A stretch of 64,000 nt of DNA from Glycomyces luteolus. GTDB taxonomy: Bacteria > Actinomycetota > Actinomycetes > Mycobacteriales > Micromonosporaceae. Positions 33,193 through 43,145 of this stretch are shown piece after piece. Position numbers and translations under genes: made by a program. How positions within the stretch are numbered: the stretch's first letter is position 1; each line of letters starts with the position of its first letter. A model generated the notes under the pieces. The model saw only the letters and a list, made by a program, of their open reading frames with translations, did no database searches and was not told where the DNA came from. The stretch is taken from NCBI RefSeq assembly GCF_027622875.1, contig NZ_JAPZVP010000015.1, forward strand, positions 62,001-126,000. The letters run 5' to 3'.

Positions 33193-33747
33193 TCAGCTAC
33201 GTCCGCGCTTCATGGTCTTCTTGGCCGTGGTCTTCTTCGCGGCGGACTTCGCCGCGGTCTTGCGCACGGCCTTCTTCGCGGGCGAGGCCTTCTTGGCCGT
33301 GGTCTTCCGCGCCGCGGTCTTCTTGGCCCCCACGCGGCTCGTGGCGGTCGACCGGGTCGCCGTGGAGGCGGCCCGCGTGGTCTTCTTGGCGGCCGTCTTC
33401 TTGGTCGCCTTCTTCGCGGCGGCCTTCTTCGCCGGCGCCGCCTTCTTGGCGGTGGCGGACTTGGCGGCCTTGCGCTTGCCGGTCACGAGCTCCTTGAACC
33501 CGGTGCCCGGACGGAACGCGGGGACCACGGTCTTCTTGACCTTCACCGCTTCCCCGGTGCGGGGGTTGCGCGCCATCCGAGCGGCGCGTTGGCGCTTCTC
33601 GAAGACGCCGAAACCGGCGAAGGAGACTTTCTCCCCTTTCACCACCGCGCGCTGTATCTCGTCGATCGCGACATCCACGACTTCTTTCGCAGCGGCGCGG
33701 TCGCCAGTGCGTGCGGCGATCCGTTCGACGAACTCTGCCTTGTTCAC
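33193..33747 (-). CDS. hup: HU-family nucleoid protein with Lys/Ala-rich tail (HupB-like)
   Basis: 184 residues. The first about 90 are a normal HU fold (MNKAEFVERIAARTG, VSFAGFGVFEKRQRAARMARNPRTGE, VPAFRPGTGFKELV). The remaining about 90 are a basic, histone-H1-like repeat of KKA/AKK/KTA units, the hallmark of actinobacterial HupB/HupS. It compacts DNA and may also bind RNA. GTG 33747 follows GGGTAGGA and gives the exact HU N-terminus; the 11 in-frame residues upstream lack homology. Confidence 0.95.
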   Translation of the reverse strand: MNKAEFVERIAARTGDRAAAKEVVDVAIDEIQRAVVKGEKVSFAGFGVFEKRQRAARMARNPRTGEAVKVKKTVVPAFRPGTGFKELVTGKRKAAKSATAKKAAPAKKAAAKKATKKTAAKKTTRAASTATRSTATSRVGAKKTAARKTTAKKASPAKKAVRKTAAKSAAKKTTAKKTMKRGRS

Positions 33748-33926
33748 GAGTCCTACCCTCCCGATAGTCCTTGAAGCCATACCAGCTTGTTAAGCGCACG
33801 TTATGACGTTTCGAAAGCGAACGCAACTGTTTCCGCGAAAATAGACCCGTTGTGTCGCAGGGAATTTTTATTCAGGTGCCCGAAATCGACGCTCGCAACC
33901 CTGTTGGGAGGGACCCGAACACGCCT

Positions 33927-33953
33927 GGAGCCGGTGGCGATGCCACCGGCTCC
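33927..33953 (-). terminator. Hairpin terminator of leuCD
   Basis: A perfect 12-bp stem (GGAGCCGGTGGC with GCCACCGGCTCC) with a 3-base loop, 35 bases after the leuD stop. The hup promoter should lie between this hairpin and 33748. Confidence 0.7.
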
Positions 33954-33987
33954 GTACGTGATTGCTAACTGGATCGGGCTCAGGACA

Positions 33988-34587
33988 CTAGACCTGAACG
34001 GGGAGAGTCCTAGGCCGCCAAGCGTCCCGGTTCGACTCGAAGGCGGCGATCTTGTCCTCGTCGCGCAGCGTCAGGGCGACGTCGTCGAGGCCCTCCATCA
34101 TGCGCCAGCGCAGGAACTCGTCGAACTCGAAGCCCCAGGTGCGGTCCCCCGCACGGACTTCGCAGGCCTCGAGGTCCACGGTGATCTCCGACTCCGGGTG
34201 GAGTTCGGCGCGCAGCCACAGCTCCTCGACGGCCGCTTCGGGCAACTCCACAGTCAACAGACCGTTCTTGAGGGAGTTGCCGCGGAAGATGTCTCCGAAG
34301 CGCGGGGCGATGACCGCCTTGAACCCGTAGTCCTTCAGGGCCCAGACGGCGTGCTCGCGCGAGGAGCCGGTGCCGAACTCGGTGCCGGTGACCAGGATCG
34401 TGGCGTTCTGGTACTCCGGCTGGTTGAGGAGGAACTTCTCGTCCTCGCGCCATTCGGCGAACAGGCCGTCCTCGAAGCCGGTCTTGGTGACCCGCTTGAG
34501 GTACACGGCCGGGATGATCTGGTCGGTGTCGACGTTGGAGCGCCGCAGCGGCGCGACCTGGCCGGTGTGGGTCGTGAACTTGTCCAT
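33988..34587 (-). CDS. leuD: 3-isopropylmalate dehydratase small subunit
   Basis: 199 residues. Swivel domain of isopropylmalate isomerase in leucine synthesis. [45 protein letters not shown] and [10 protein letters not shown] are the conserved parts. It begins 15 bases after the leuC stop and acts in a complex with LeuC. Confidence 0.97.
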   Translation of the reverse strand: MDKFTTHTGQVAPLRRSNVDTDQIIPAVYLKRVTKTGFEDGLFAEWREDEKFLLNQPEYQNATILVTGTEFGTGSSREHAVWALKDYGFKAVIAPRFGDIFRGNSLKNGLLTVELPEAAVEELWLRAELHPESEITVDLEACEVRAGDRTWGFEFDEFLRWRMMEGLDDVALTLRDEDKIAAFESNRDAWRPRTLPVQV

Positions 34588-34602
34588 GATTCCCTGCCCT
34601 TC

Positions 34603-36030
34603 CTACAGATCCGCCGGGCTGGCGAGATGGCCGGTGACGGCCGTGGCGGCGGCGACGGCCGGGCTCACCAGGTGCGTGCGCCCGCCCTTGCCTTGGCGGC
34701 CCTCGAAGTTGCGGTTCGAGGTGGAGGCGGCCCGCTGGCCGGGCGTCAGCTGGTCCGGGTTCATGCCCAGGCACATCGAACAGCCGGCGAAGCGCCAGTC
34801 GGCGCCCGCGTCGATGAAGACCTTGTCGAGGCCTTCGGCGATGGCCTGCTCGCGGACCTTCGCGGAGCCGGGCACGACCATCATGTTGACGCCTTCGGCG
34901 ACCTTGCGGCCCTTGATGACCTCAGCGGCGGTGCGCAGGTCTTCGATGCGGCCGTTGGTGCACGAGCCGAGGAAGACGACGTCGACGTCGATCTCGCGCA
35001 TCGGCGTGCCGGCTTCGAGGCCCATGTACTCCAGGGCCCCGGCGGCGGTGGTCCGCGCGATCGGGTCGTCGAAGTCCTCGGGCGCGGGCACGGTGCCGGA
35101 GAGCTCGACGCCCTGGCCGGGGTTGGTGCCCCAGGTGACGAACGGGCTCAACGAGGCCGCGTCGATGACGATCTCCTTGTCGAAGACGGCGCCCTCGTCG
35201 GTCTTGAGGGTCTGCCAGTACTCGACGGCGGCGTCCCACTCCTCGCCCTTGGGCGCGTGCGCGCGGCCCTTGACGTAGTCGTAGGTCTTCTCGTCAGGGG
35301 CGATCATGCCGGCCTTGGCGCCCCACTCGATCGACATGTTGCACACCGTCATGCGGCCTTCCATCGAGAGCTCCTCGATGGCCTGGCCGCGGTATTCGAC
35401 GATGTGGCCCTTGCCGCCGCCGGTGCCGGTGATGGAGATGACCTTGAGGATCAGGTCCTTCGCCGAGACGCCTTCGGGCAGCGAGCCGTTCACGGTGACG
35501 GCCATGAACTTCGGCTTCGCCTGCGGCAGGGTCTGCGTGGCGAGCACGTGCTCGACCTCGCTGGTGCCGATGCCGAACGCGATCGAGCCGAACGCGCCGT
35601 GCGTCGAGGTGTGGGAGTCGCCGCACACGACGGTCATGCCCGGCTGGGTGAGTCCCAGCTGGGGTCCCACGACGTGGACGACGCCCTGGTTCTCGTCACC
35701 GAGCGAGTGGATGCGGACGCCGAATTCCTCGCAGTTGGCGCGGAGCGTCTCGATCTGCTTGCGGCTGGTCGGGTCCGCGATGGTGAAGAGGTTGTCGGTG
35801 GGCGTGTTGTGGTCCTCGGTCGCGATCGTGAGATCGGTCCGGCGGACTTTGCGCCCGGCCACCCGGAGGCCGTCGAAGGCCTGGGGGCTGGTCACCTCGT
35901 GGAGGAGGTGCAGGTCGATGTAGAGCAGATCGGGTTGCTGGCCGCCCGTGCGTACTACGTGGGCGTCCCAGACCTTCTGCGCGAGGGTGCGCGGTTCCGT
36001 TCCCTCGGATTCGTGTGGTGTAGGTGACAT
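34603..36030 (-). CDS. leuC: 3-isopropylmalate dehydratase large subunit
   Basis: 475 residues. Aconitase-family enzyme with a [4Fe-4S] cluster; the three Cys ligands are in FLGSCTNGR and [34 protein letters not shown] and [18 protein letters not shown] are typical. ATG 36030 is 52 bases from the start of the divergent IclR-type gene, so one short promoter region serves both. Confidence 0.97.
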   Translation of the reverse strand: MSPTPHESEGTEPRTLAQKVWDAHVVRTGGQQPDLLYIDLHLLHEVTSPQAFDGLRVAGRKVRRTDLTIATEDHNTPTDNLFTIADPTSRKQIETLRANCEEFGVRIHSLGDENQGVVHVVGPQLGLTQPGMTVVCGDSHTSTHGAFGSIAFGIGTSEVEHVLATQTLPQAKPKFMAVTVNGSLPEGVSAKDLILKVISITGTGGGKGHIVEYRGQAIEELSMEGRMTVCNMSIEWGAKAGMIAPDEKTYDYVKGRAHAPKGEEWDAAVEYWQTLKTDEGAVFDKEIVIDAASLSPFVTWGTNPGQGVELSGTVPAPEDFDDPIARTTAAGALEYMGLEAGTPMREIDVDVVFLGSCTNGRIEDLRTAAEVIKGRKVAEGVNMMVVPGSAKVREQAIAEGLDKVFIDAGADWRFAGCSMCLGMNPDQLTPGQRAASTSNRNFEGRQGKGGRTHLVSPAVAAATAVTGHLASPADL

Positions 36031-36082
36031 CTCTGTTCCCAGTCGTTGGACTTCTCGAAATATGGGAGGTAATGTTCAGCTC

Positions 36083-36784
36083 GTGAGAACGAATACTATC
36101 AGCGGAGTCGGCGTCCTTGACAAGGCGGTGCTCATCCTCACGGCTTGCACCAACGGCGCCAGCCTGGCTGAGCTCGTGCACGAGACCGGATTGCCCAGGG
36201 CCACGGCCCACCGGCTCGCACAGGCCCTCGAAGCCCACGAGATGCTGCAACGCGACCACGAGGGCCGTTGGCGCCCCGGTCCGAAACTCGGCGAGCTCGC
36301 CGGGTCGACGGCCGACGTCCTCCTCAGTGCCGCCGAACCAGTGCTCAACCTCCTCCGCGACCAGACGGGCGAATCGACCCAGCTGTATCGCAGGCGGGCC
36401 GACGAACGAGTCTGCGTGGCCGCCGCCGAGCGCGCCTCCGGGCTGCGCGACACGGTGCCCGTCGGCGCGGGCCTGCCGATGACGGCGGGCTCCGGCGCGC
36501 AGGTGCTGCTCGCCTGGGAGCCCCCGGAAGGAATCCTCCCGCTGCTGCCCAAGTGCCGATTCTCCTCGAAGACCCTCGCGGAGGTCCGCCGCCGCGGCTT
36601 CGCGCAGTCGGTCGCCGAACGCGAACCCGGTGTGGTCAGCGTCTCAGCCCCGGTGCGCGACAAGACCGGCCGCGTCGTCGCCGCGATCTCGGTGTCCGGC
36701 CCCATAGAGCGTCTCGGACGCCGCCCGGGCGACCGCCTCGGCATGGCCGTGATCCGCGCGGGCCAGAAACTCTCCGGCCTCTAA
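36083..36784 (+). CDS. IclR-family regulator, NdgR/LtbR-like, divergent from leuCD
   Basis: 233 residues from GTG 36083. The N-terminal winged helix (SGVGVLDKAVLILTA...GLPRATAHRLAQALE) and effector domain (ESTQLYRRRADERVCVAAAERASGLRDTVPVGAGLPM, EPGVVSVSAPVRD, AAISVSGPIERL) closely follow actinobacterial NdgR/LtbR. These control leuCD and other amino-acid genes. ATG 36062 is an alternative start, but GGGAGG lies downstream of it and upstream of the GTG. The partner operator is not obvious in the 52-base gap. Confidence 0.9.
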   Translation: MRTNTISGVGVLDKAVLILTACTNGASLAELVHETGLPRATAHRLAQALEAHEMLQRDHEGRWRPGPKLGELAGSTADVLLSAAEPVLNLLRDQTGESTQLYRRRADERVCVAAAERASGLRDTVPVGAGLPMTAGSGAQVLLAWEPPEGILPLLPKCRFSSKTLAEVRRRGFAQSVAEREPGVVSVSAPVRDKTGRVVAAISVSGPIERLGRRPGDRLGMAVIRAGQKLSGL

Positions 36785-36879
36785 CCCCTATTGTCGTCCC
36801 CTCCACGGCCCGGCGGAATCACTTCCGCCGGGTCGTTCTATGCCTGCGGCGCTCTGCACGCGGGAGACGCTGGAGGACT

Positions 36880-37674
36880 TCAGGAACCGCTGCGCTCGGC
36901 CAGCGCGGCCTCGGCCTTGGCGAGGTGCTTGGCGTGGGCTCGGTGTTCGCGTTCGAGGAGCGGCGAATCGGGCGCGTGCGCCTCCAGGTACGCGATCGCG
37001 ACCACGTCGTCCTGGCAGCGCCCGAACAGGTTCTGCAGCCGCTTGGCTTCGGCCGCCACCGCCGCGGCGGTCTCGCCGAGGTCCACGGCGGCCTCGGCGG
37101 TGTAGCGGGTCTTCTTGGCCACGTTGCGAGCAGCATGGCGGGCTTCGTCGGGATCGGCGGCGCCCTCAATGGCGTCGAATGCGCGCGACAGGTCCTGCCG
37201 AGCGGTTTCGACGATGGGGCCGAGCACGGATTCCACCGGCTCGTCCGCGAGCGGCGCGAATGACGGTGAGGTCGCCATGTGTTCGGCCGCGTTGAGCAGC
37301 TTGGTCGTCCGCTCCCGGCTGCACGCCTGCGCCAGCGGCCCGTAGGCGAGGCGTTCCTGCTCGGCCAAGGCCGCGAACCATTCCGGCCGCTCGTCACCGA
37401 GCCGCTTCGCGAAGCGCATCCGCAGCACCTCGAGGTCCCGGACCTTCCCGAGTTCGTCGGCGAGCCAGCGCAGCCTCCTGCGATTCAGCGGCGCCTCCTC
37501 GTACAGGCCCGAGTAGGTGGACAGCAGCGAGCGCAGTCGGCGGGTGGCGACCCGCATGCGGTGCACTGCGTCCGGTTCAGCCCGAATGACCGGTTCCCGG
37601 TACCGGTGCAGCGTCTCCACCTGGAGTGCAAGGTAGGCGTGCACGCCGTTGACGGCACCTGGTGTCGCAGTCAT
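36880..37674 (-). CDS. CHAD-domain protein
   Basis: 264 residues, nearly all CHAD domain: an all-helical, His/Arg-rich fold known to bind polyphosphate. The first core helix (EPDAVHRMRVATRRLRSLL) and the second half (DEARHAARNVAKKTRYTAEAA, RLQNLFGRCQDDV) carry the conserved basic residues. No CYTH domain is attached. ATG 37674 follows GGAGG. Polyphosphate granule association is the best-supported role. In several actinobacteria, polyphosphate genes lie near mutT1/hup, in agreement with this position. Confidence 0.88.
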   Translation of the reverse strand: MTATPGAVNGVHAYLALQVETLHRYREPVIRAEPDAVHRMRVATRRLRSLLSTYSGLYEEAPLNRRRLRWLADELGKVRDLEVLRMRFAKRLGDERPEWFAALAEQERLAYGPLAQACSRERTTKLLNAAEHMATSPSFAPLADEPVESVLGPIVETARQDLSRAFDAIEGAADPDEARHAARNVAKKTRYTAEAAVDLGETAAAVAAEAKRLQNLFGRCQDDVVAIAYLEAHAPDSPLLEREHRAHAKHLAKAEAALAERSGS

Positions 37675-37899
37675 GGAACCTCCGGGGATCGAGTGGGCTC
37701 CCATTACAGCACCGACTCGCCCGGCTCCTTGCATGGCGCCCATGGGAAACGAACCAAGCGAAGCCGTTCCAGCCTTCAAGGAGATGCTTCGCGCAGCACC
37801 TCGCATCGAGGACTTCCCTGAAACCGCCGGCCTTCGCGTGGAGTTGCCTCAAGATCGCCAGTCGGGGTTCGCGCAGTCTGGGCTGACACCGGTCTGCAA

Positions 37900-39438
37900 T
37901 CAGTGGAGCGAGCCGACTGCGGTTTCGATCTCGCTTCTCAGTATCGGACTCCCGACGAGGTGCTTGACCTGCTCGATGACCGGTGCCATGAACTGGTCCG
38001 GGCCCGGCTTGCCGGCGATGGGGCCTACCGCGGCGATCGCGACCCGGGCGGCCGGGCTCGGGATCAAGGGCTGGCGCAGCTGGAGGCCTTGGACCCCGGC
38101 GAGGAGTTCTACCGCGAGCAGGGTGCCGAGGTTGTCGATGATCGTCCGGAGTTTGCAGGCCGCGGCCCAGCCCATTGAGACGTGGTCTTCCTGCATGCCG
38201 GAGGTGGGGACCGAGTCGACCGAGGCGGGGGCCGCGAGCCTGCGGTTCTCGGCGACGATGCCCGCAGCCGTGTACTGGGCGATCATGAGCCCCGAGTTCA
38301 CGCCCGGGTCGGGGCTGAGGAAGGCCGGCAGGCCGCGGTTGCGGGTGACGTCGAGGAGGCGGTCGACCCGTCGTTCCGAGATCGAGCCGACGTCGGCTGC
38401 CGCGATGCCGAGGAAATCGGCCGCGTAGCCGAGCGGGGCGCCGTGGAAGTTGCCCGTCGATTCGACCCTGCCGTCCGGCATGACCACCGGGTTGTCGACG
38501 ATCGAGCGCAGTTCCTGCGCGGCCACGGTCTCGGCGTAGGCGAGCACGTCACGCGCTGCGCCCGCGACCTGCGGGGCGCACCGCATCGAGTACGCGTCCT
38601 GGACGGCGTGGGCGAGGTCGTTCCGGTGGGAGTCCATGACCTCGGAGTCCTGCAGGAGCTTGTGCATGTTCGCGGCGCTCTTCGCCTGACCCGGCTGGGG
38701 GCGGATCTCGTGCAGTTCGGGCTGGAACGGGCGGTCCGAGCCGAGCATGGCCTCATTGGACAGTGCGGCGCAGACGTCGGCCATCGTGAAGAGGTGGCGG
38801 AGGTCGGCGACGGCCAGGACGAGCATGCCGAGCATCCCGTCAGTGCCGTTGATGAGGGCGAGGCCTTCCTTGGAGGACAAGGTGATCGGCGCGATGCCCG
38901 CACGTTCGAGGACCGGGGCGGCGTCGACGCGGCCGCCGTCCGCCTCGAGGACCCAGCCTTCGCCGAGGAGGACCAGCGCGCAGTGCGCGAGCGGCGCGAG
39001 GTCGCCGGAGGCGCCGAGCGAGCCGTGGCGCGGAACCCATGGGGTGATGTCGGCGTTGAGGAGCGCCGCGAGCGCGTCGGCGACCTGGGGTCGGACCCCC
39101 GAGCGCCCCATCGCGAGGGAGCGCAGGCGCAGGAGCATCATGGCGCGCACGACTTCTTCGGGCATCGGTTCGCCGACGCCGGCGGCGTGGGATCGGATGA
39201 GCGCGTGCTGGAGCTCGGCTCGCCGCTCGGGCTCGACGAAGGTGTTCGCGAGGGCGCCGAAACCGGTTGAGACGCCGTAGACGGGACGGCCTTCGCGCTC
39301 GATCGCGTCCACGATCGCCCGGCTCGCGGCCATGGCCTCGCGGGCCTCGGCGTCGATCACGACCCGGGCGTGTTCGCGGGCCACCGCGATCACCGCTTCA
39401 GGGGTGACCGGGACGGGCTTGATGTGGACTGTGGACAT
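37900..39438 (-). CDS. hutH: Histidine ammonia-lyase
   Basis: 512 residues. Converts L-histidine to urocanate and ammonia. The MIO cofactor triad Ala-Ser-Gly is in GSLGASGDLAPLAH near residue 145; the N-terminal Tyr region VYGVSTGFG and VQDAYSMRCAPQV, STGNFHG and SVDSVPTSGMQEDHVSMGW are diagnostic. GAGGAG precedes ATG 39438, 9 bases after the hutI stop. It is last in the run although it catalyses the first step. Confidence 0.97.
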   Translation of the reverse strand: MSTVHIKPVPVTPEAVIAVAREHARVVIDAEAREAMAASRAIVDAIEREGRPVYGVSTGFGALANTFVEPERRAELQHALIRSHAAGVGEPMPEEVVRAMMLLRLRSLAMGRSGVRPQVADALAALLNADITPWVPRHGSLGASGDLAPLAHCALVLLGEGWVLEADGGRVDAAPVLERAGIAPITLSSKEGLALINGTDGMLGMLVLAVADLRHLFTMADVCAALSNEAMLGSDRPFQPELHEIRPQPGQAKSAANMHKLLQDSEVMDSHRNDLAHAVQDAYSMRCAPQVAGAARDVLAYAETVAAQELRSIVDNPVVMPDGRVESTGNFHGAPLGYAADFLGIAAADVGSISERRVDRLLDVTRNRGLPAFLSPDPGVNSGLMIAQYTAAGIVAENRRLAAPASVDSVPTSGMQEDHVSMGWAAACKLRTIIDNLGTLLAVELLAGVQGLQLRQPLIPSPAARVAIAAVGPIAGKPGPDQFMAPVIEQVKHLVGSPILRSEIETAVGSLH

Positions 39439-39447
39439 CGCTGCTCC

Positions 39448-40593
39448 TCAACGCACTATGGTGCCGTCTTGTACGACGGACTTCACTAGGGGCGTCCCCG
39501 GCCGGTAGGCCAGATGGACGTGGCTGGGCGCGTCGAGCACGACCAGATCGGCGCGGGCGCCGACGATGATCCGGCCGATGTCGCTGCGACGCAGAGCCTC
39601 AGCACCGCCCGCGGTGGCGGCGGTGAGGGCTTCGGTGGGCGTCATGTGCATCTCGCGCACGGCGAGGGCGACGCAGAACGCCATGCTGCTGGTGAACGAG
39701 GAACCCGGATTGCAGTCGGTCGCGAGCGCCACCGTGGCTCCGGCCTCGATGAGGCGTCGCGCGTCCGGATACGGCGAGCGCGTGGAGAACTCGGCGCCGG
39801 GCAGGAGGGTGGCGACCGTGTCGCCGCCCGCGAGGGCGTCCACGTCCGCGTCCGTGAGGTGCGTGCAGTGGTCGGCGGAGGCCGCGCCGAGCTCCACGGC
39901 GAGGCGGACCCCCGGACCGGCGGTGAGCTGGTTGGCGTGGACGCGCAGGGCGAGGCCGGCGTTCGCGCTCGCGGTGAGCACCGCGCGGGCCTGGTCGCCG
40001 TCGAAGGCGCCGCGTTCGCAGAAGACATCGGCCCATTTGGCGTACGGCGCGCAGGCTTCGAGCATGGGGCCGCAGGCGAGGGCCGTGTACTCGTCAGCGT
40101 CGGCACCGGCCGGGACGGTGTGCGCGCCGAGGTACGTGGTCTCGGTCGTGAACTCCTCCGCGATGCGCAGCGAGCGGGCCTCGTCCTCGACGGTGAGGCC
40201 GTAACCGGATTTGATCTCCACCGTGGTCGTGCCTTGGCGGAGCATCTCCTCGGTGAGGCGGGCGGTGTTGGCGCGCAGCGCCTCGTCACCGGTCATGCGC
40301 GTGGCCGCGACGGTGGTGCGGATGCCGCCGCCGGTGTAGGGCTCGCCGCTCATGCGGGCGGCGAACTCGGCGTGGCGGTCGCCCGCGAAGACGAGGTGGG
40401 CGTGGCTGTCGACGAAGCCGGGGATCACGGCGCGACCGCCCGCATCGAGGCGCTCGTCCGCTTGCGGCGCATCGGCGTTGAGGCCGATCCAGACGATGCG
40501 GTCGCCGTCGACGACGATCGCGGCGTCGAACCTGACGACGCACTCCGGGTCGGCGGTGAAGAGCTCGCCGATGTTCGCGATGAGGAGGCTCAT
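39448..40593 (-). CDS. hutI: Imidazolonepropionase
   Basis: 381 residues. Amidohydrolase-superfamily enzyme opening the imidazolone ring to formiminoglutamate. Metal ligands: the two His in [15 protein letters not shown], a later His in RVHANQL, and Asp in [24 protein letters not shown] and TYLGAHTVP are family marks. ATG 40593 overlaps the hutF stop (ATGA). Confidence 0.96.
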   Translation of the reverse strand: MSLLIANIGELFTADPECVVRFDAAIVVDGDRIVWIGLNADAPQADERLDAGGRAVIPGFVDSHAHLVFAGDRHAEFAARMSGEPYTGGGIRTTVAATRMTGDEALRANTARLTEEMLRQGTTTVEIKSGYGLTVEDEARSLRIAEEFTTETTYLGAHTVPAGADADEYTALACGPMLEACAPYAKWADVFCERGAFDGDQARAVLTASANAGLALRVHANQLTAGPGVRLAVELGAASADHCTHLTDADVDALAGGDTVATLLPGAEFSTRSPYPDARRLIEAGATVALATDCNPGSSFTSSMAFCVALAVREMHMTPTEALTAATAGGAEALRRSDIGRIIVGARADLVVLDAPSHVHLAYRPGTPLVKSVVQDGTIVR

Positions 40594-41885
40594 GCCCACA
40601 GCCCTCCGATGGCGGCGGCGAGCTCGGCGCCCGCGTCGATGCGCAGGTGCCTGCCGCCCGCGACGATACGGCGGCCGTCGACGATCACGTCGGTGATGTC
40701 GGCGCCCGTGGCGGCGTAGACGACCCCGGACGGGTCGATCCCGGCGGTGCGTGGCGTCCTGAGACCCACGGTCACCAGGTCGGCCCGCGCGCCGACCTCG
40801 ATGCGGCCCGCGTCGGGCCAGCCGAGACTGTCGTGCCTGGTCATCGCGTCGAGCAGTTCCCCGGCCGTGAACCGGCCCCGCTCCTCGCTGACCAGCCGCT
40901 CGTGCATCTCCACCGCGCGCGCCTCCTCGAACATATCCACAATGGCGTTGCTGTCGGTACCGAGCGAGAGCCGCACGCCCGCTTCGGCGAGCGCCCGCGC
41001 CGGGCCGAGGCCGTCGGCGAGGTCGCGTTCGGTCGTGGGGCAGAAGCACGCGGTCGTGCCCGAGCGGCGGAGCAGGTCGATGTCGTGCCCGGCCAGGTGG
41101 GTGGCGTGGACGGCGGTGAGGTCGGGGCCGAGGAGGCCGCAGCGTTCGAGCAGTTCAGTGGGGCTGCATCCGTGTTCAAGGCGGCAGGCCTCGTTCTCGG
41201 ACCGCTGCTCGGAGAGGTGCACGTGGACCGGGCGGCCCTCGGTCGAGCATGCGAAAGCGGCGATCGCCTCGTCCGGTACGGCCCGCACCGAATGCACCGC
41301 GCCGCCGATCACGGCATGGCCGGGCGGGTCGAGCTTCTCGACGCGGTCGAGCCAGGCCTCCAGGCTCCCGTCGCCGAAGCGCCGCTGCGCCGGTTCGAGC
41401 GGCAGGCCGAAACCGCCTGCGAGATACAGCGTGTCGAGCAGGGTGATCCGCAGCCCGGCGTCGGCCGCGGCCTGGATCAGGGCCTCCCCCATGGCGTTCG
41501 GGTCCGAGTACGGGCGCCCGCCCGGCGAGTGGTGCAGGTAGTGGAACTCCCCCACCGCGGTGATCCCGGCCAAGACCATCTCGGCGTAGACCGCGCGCGC
41601 CAGCCGGTAGTACGAATCGGGTTCGAGGCGCTGCGAGAGCGCGTACATGCCTTCGCGCCACGTCCAGAAGGTGCCCGAGCCGACGTGGGTGCGGCCGCGC
41701 AGCACCCGGTGGAACACGTGCGAGTGCGCGTTCGCGAAGCCCGGGAGGGTCACGCCCGCGAGCACATCGCCTCGGCGCCTGCCGCCCGGCGTCACCTTCG
41801 CGATCCGGCCGTCCGCGACCTCGATCGCCACCGCGTCGGCCGGGCCGCCCGGCAGCAGGGCGTGCTCGGCCCAGAAGGTCAGCAC
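40590..41885 (-). CDS. hutF: Formimidoylglutamate deiminase
   Basis: 431 residues, GTG start. Removes ammonia from N-formimino-L-glutamate to give N-formyl-L-glutamate. Metal site residues are seen in [27 protein letters not shown] and [19 protein letters not shown] is characteristic of HutF among amidohydrolases. The start overlaps the upstream M20 gene by 7 bases. Its presence means the pathway should run through N-formylglutamate, so a deformylase is needed. Confidence 0.95.
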   Translation of the reverse strand: MLTFWAEHALLPGGPADAVAIEVADGRIAKVTPGGRRRGDVLAGVTLPGFANAHSHVFHRVLRGRTHVGSGTFWTWREGMYALSQRLEPDSYYRLARAVYAEMVLAGITAVGEFHYLHHSPGGRPYSDPNAMGEALIQAAADAGLRITLLDTLYLAGGFGLPLEPAQRRFGDGSLEAWLDRVEKLDPPGHAVIGGAVHSVRAVPDEAIAAFACSTEGRPVHVHLSEQRSENEACRLEHGCSPTELLERCGLLGPDLTAVHATHLAGHDIDLLRRSGTTACFCPTTERDLADGLGPARALAEAGVRLSLGTDSNAIVDMFEEARAVEMHERLVSEERGRFTAGELLDAMTRHDSLGWPDAGRIEVGARADLVTVGLRTPRTAGIDPSGVVYAATGADITDVIVDGRRIVAGGRHLRIDAGAELAAAIGGLWA

Positions 41886-43114
41886 GCCAGCTCCCGCAGT
41901 ACGGCCGCGAGCGCTTCGACGCCCGCCGCGCAGTCCTCGTCGCTCGCGGACTCGCCGGGCGCGTGGGAGACCCCGGTCGGGTTGCGCACGAACAGCATCG
42001 CCGTCGGCACGTGCGCGGACAGGACGCCCGCGTCGTGGCCCGCGGCGGTCGGCAGGACCGGAGCGCCGCCGAGGAGCGCGGCGATCCTGTCGCGCAAGGA
42101 GGCGTCGAACTCGACGATCGGCGTCTCGGACTCGGCGGTGATCCGCACGCTCGTGCCGTCCCGGCCCGCCCGTTCGGTCACTTTAGACTCGAAGCCGCTC
42201 AGGATCTCGCCGAGCACCGCCTCATCGGGGGCGCGGGCGTCGAGCCAGGCGGTCACCGTGGCGGCGATCGCGTTGGTGGCGTTCGGCTCCACCTCGACCC
42301 GGCCCACGGTGGCCACGCCCCCGGCGAGGCGGGCCTCTTTGCGGGCGGCGAGGACCGCGAACGCGAACGTCAGCATCGGGTCGCGCCGATCGGGCAGGCG
42401 CGTCGTCCCGGCGTGGTCGGCCTCGCCGGTGAAGGTGACGCGCCAGCGGCCGTGGGGCCAGATCGCGCTGGCGACGGCGACAGGCGATTCACTGCCGTCG
42501 AGGGCGCGGCCCTGTTCGATGTGGAGCTCGACGAACGCGGCGAGGTGTTCGAGCCGTTCGGGATCGGGACCGAGGGTGGCGGGGTCGGCTCCGGCCTCGA
42601 GCATGGCCTCGGCGAGCGTGACGCCGTCGGGGTCCGTGAGCAATCGGGCCCGGTCGGGGTCGATCACGCCGGCCATGAGGCGCGAGCCGAGGCAGGGGAC
42701 GCCGAAGCGCCCGCCCTCCTCTTCGGTGAACGCGGCGATGCCGATGGGCCGCTTGGGGTGTGCGCCTGCGGCCCGGAGCCGGTCGACGGCGAGGAAGGCC
42801 GCGACGATGCCGAGCGGCCCGTCGTAGGCGCCGCCGTGCGGGACCGAGTCGAAGTGGCTGCCGGTGAGGACCGCCCCGTGCGGACGGGGCCGGTCAGGGT
42901 CGACGACCTCCTCCTTCTCCGCGTACCACCAGGCGTACAGGTTGCCGTTGCGGTCCTCCTCGTAGCGCAGGCCTCGCAGCTTCGCCTGCGCCAGGAACCA
43001 GCGCCGGAGGACCAGGTCGGGCTCGGTCCAGGAGAACCGGACGTAGCCTCCCGAGTCGGCGCGGCCGACCGGCTCCACTTCATTCCACAGTCGACGGAAC
43101 CCGTCCGTGTCCAT
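41879..43114 (-). CDS. M20-family amidohydrolase (allantoate amidohydrolase-like); candidate N-formylglutamate deformylase
   Basis: 411 residues. Two-metal peptidase-fold enzyme of the allantoate amidohydrolase/N-carbamoyl-amino-acid hydrolase group: GSHFDSVPHGGAYDGPLG (His, Asp), AFTEEEGGRFGVPCLGSR (Glu pair), VELHIEQG (His) and TAAGHDAG. The central dimerisation domain contains FTGEADHAGTTRLPDRRD. It lies inside the hut operon, overlapping hutF by 7 bases, and no HutG gene is present. It may therefore hydrolyse N-formyl-L-glutamate to glutamate and formate (inference); allantoate genes are absent here. GGGGA precedes ATG 43114. Confidence 0.85.
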   Translation of the reverse strand: MDTDGFRRLWNEVEPVGRADSGGYVRFSWTEPDLVLRRWFLAQAKLRGLRYEEDRNGNLYAWWYAEKEEVVDPDRPRPHGAVLTGSHFDSVPHGGAYDGPLGIVAAFLAVDRLRAAGAHPKRPIGIAAFTEEEGGRFGVPCLGSRLMAGVIDPDRARLLTDPDGVTLAEAMLEAGADPATLGPDPERLEHLAAFVELHIEQGRALDGSESPVAVASAIWPHGRWRVTFTGEADHAGTTRLPDRRDPMLTFAFAVLAARKEARLAGGVATVGRVEVEPNATNAIAATVTAWLDARAPDEAVLGEILSGFESKVTERAGRDGTSVRITAESETPIVEFDASLRDRIAALLGGAPVLPTAAGHDAGVLSAHVPTAMLFVRNPTGVSHAPGESASDEDCAAGVEALAAVLRELAC

Positions 43115-43145
43115 GCCAATCCCCGTTCACATCTGCGGCCGCGTT

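Noticed and set aside
33787-36027. A 746-codon open frame on the plus strand opposite leuD-leuC
   Set aside because: It is the mirror of the leuCD coding strand in GC-rich DNA: no known motif, no ribosome site, and it spans two real genes and their gap.
37735-37899. Short plus-strand frame starting MAPMGNEPSEAV between the CHAD gene and hutH
   Set aside because: It reads on into the antisense of hutH and lacks a ribosome site; the gap of about 220 bases holds no supported gene.
40647-42827. A 726-codon plus-strand frame opposite hutF and the M20 gene
   Set aside because: Composition is Arg/Gly/Ala/Val-rich antisense-type sequence without domains, while the other strand encodes two clear enzymes.
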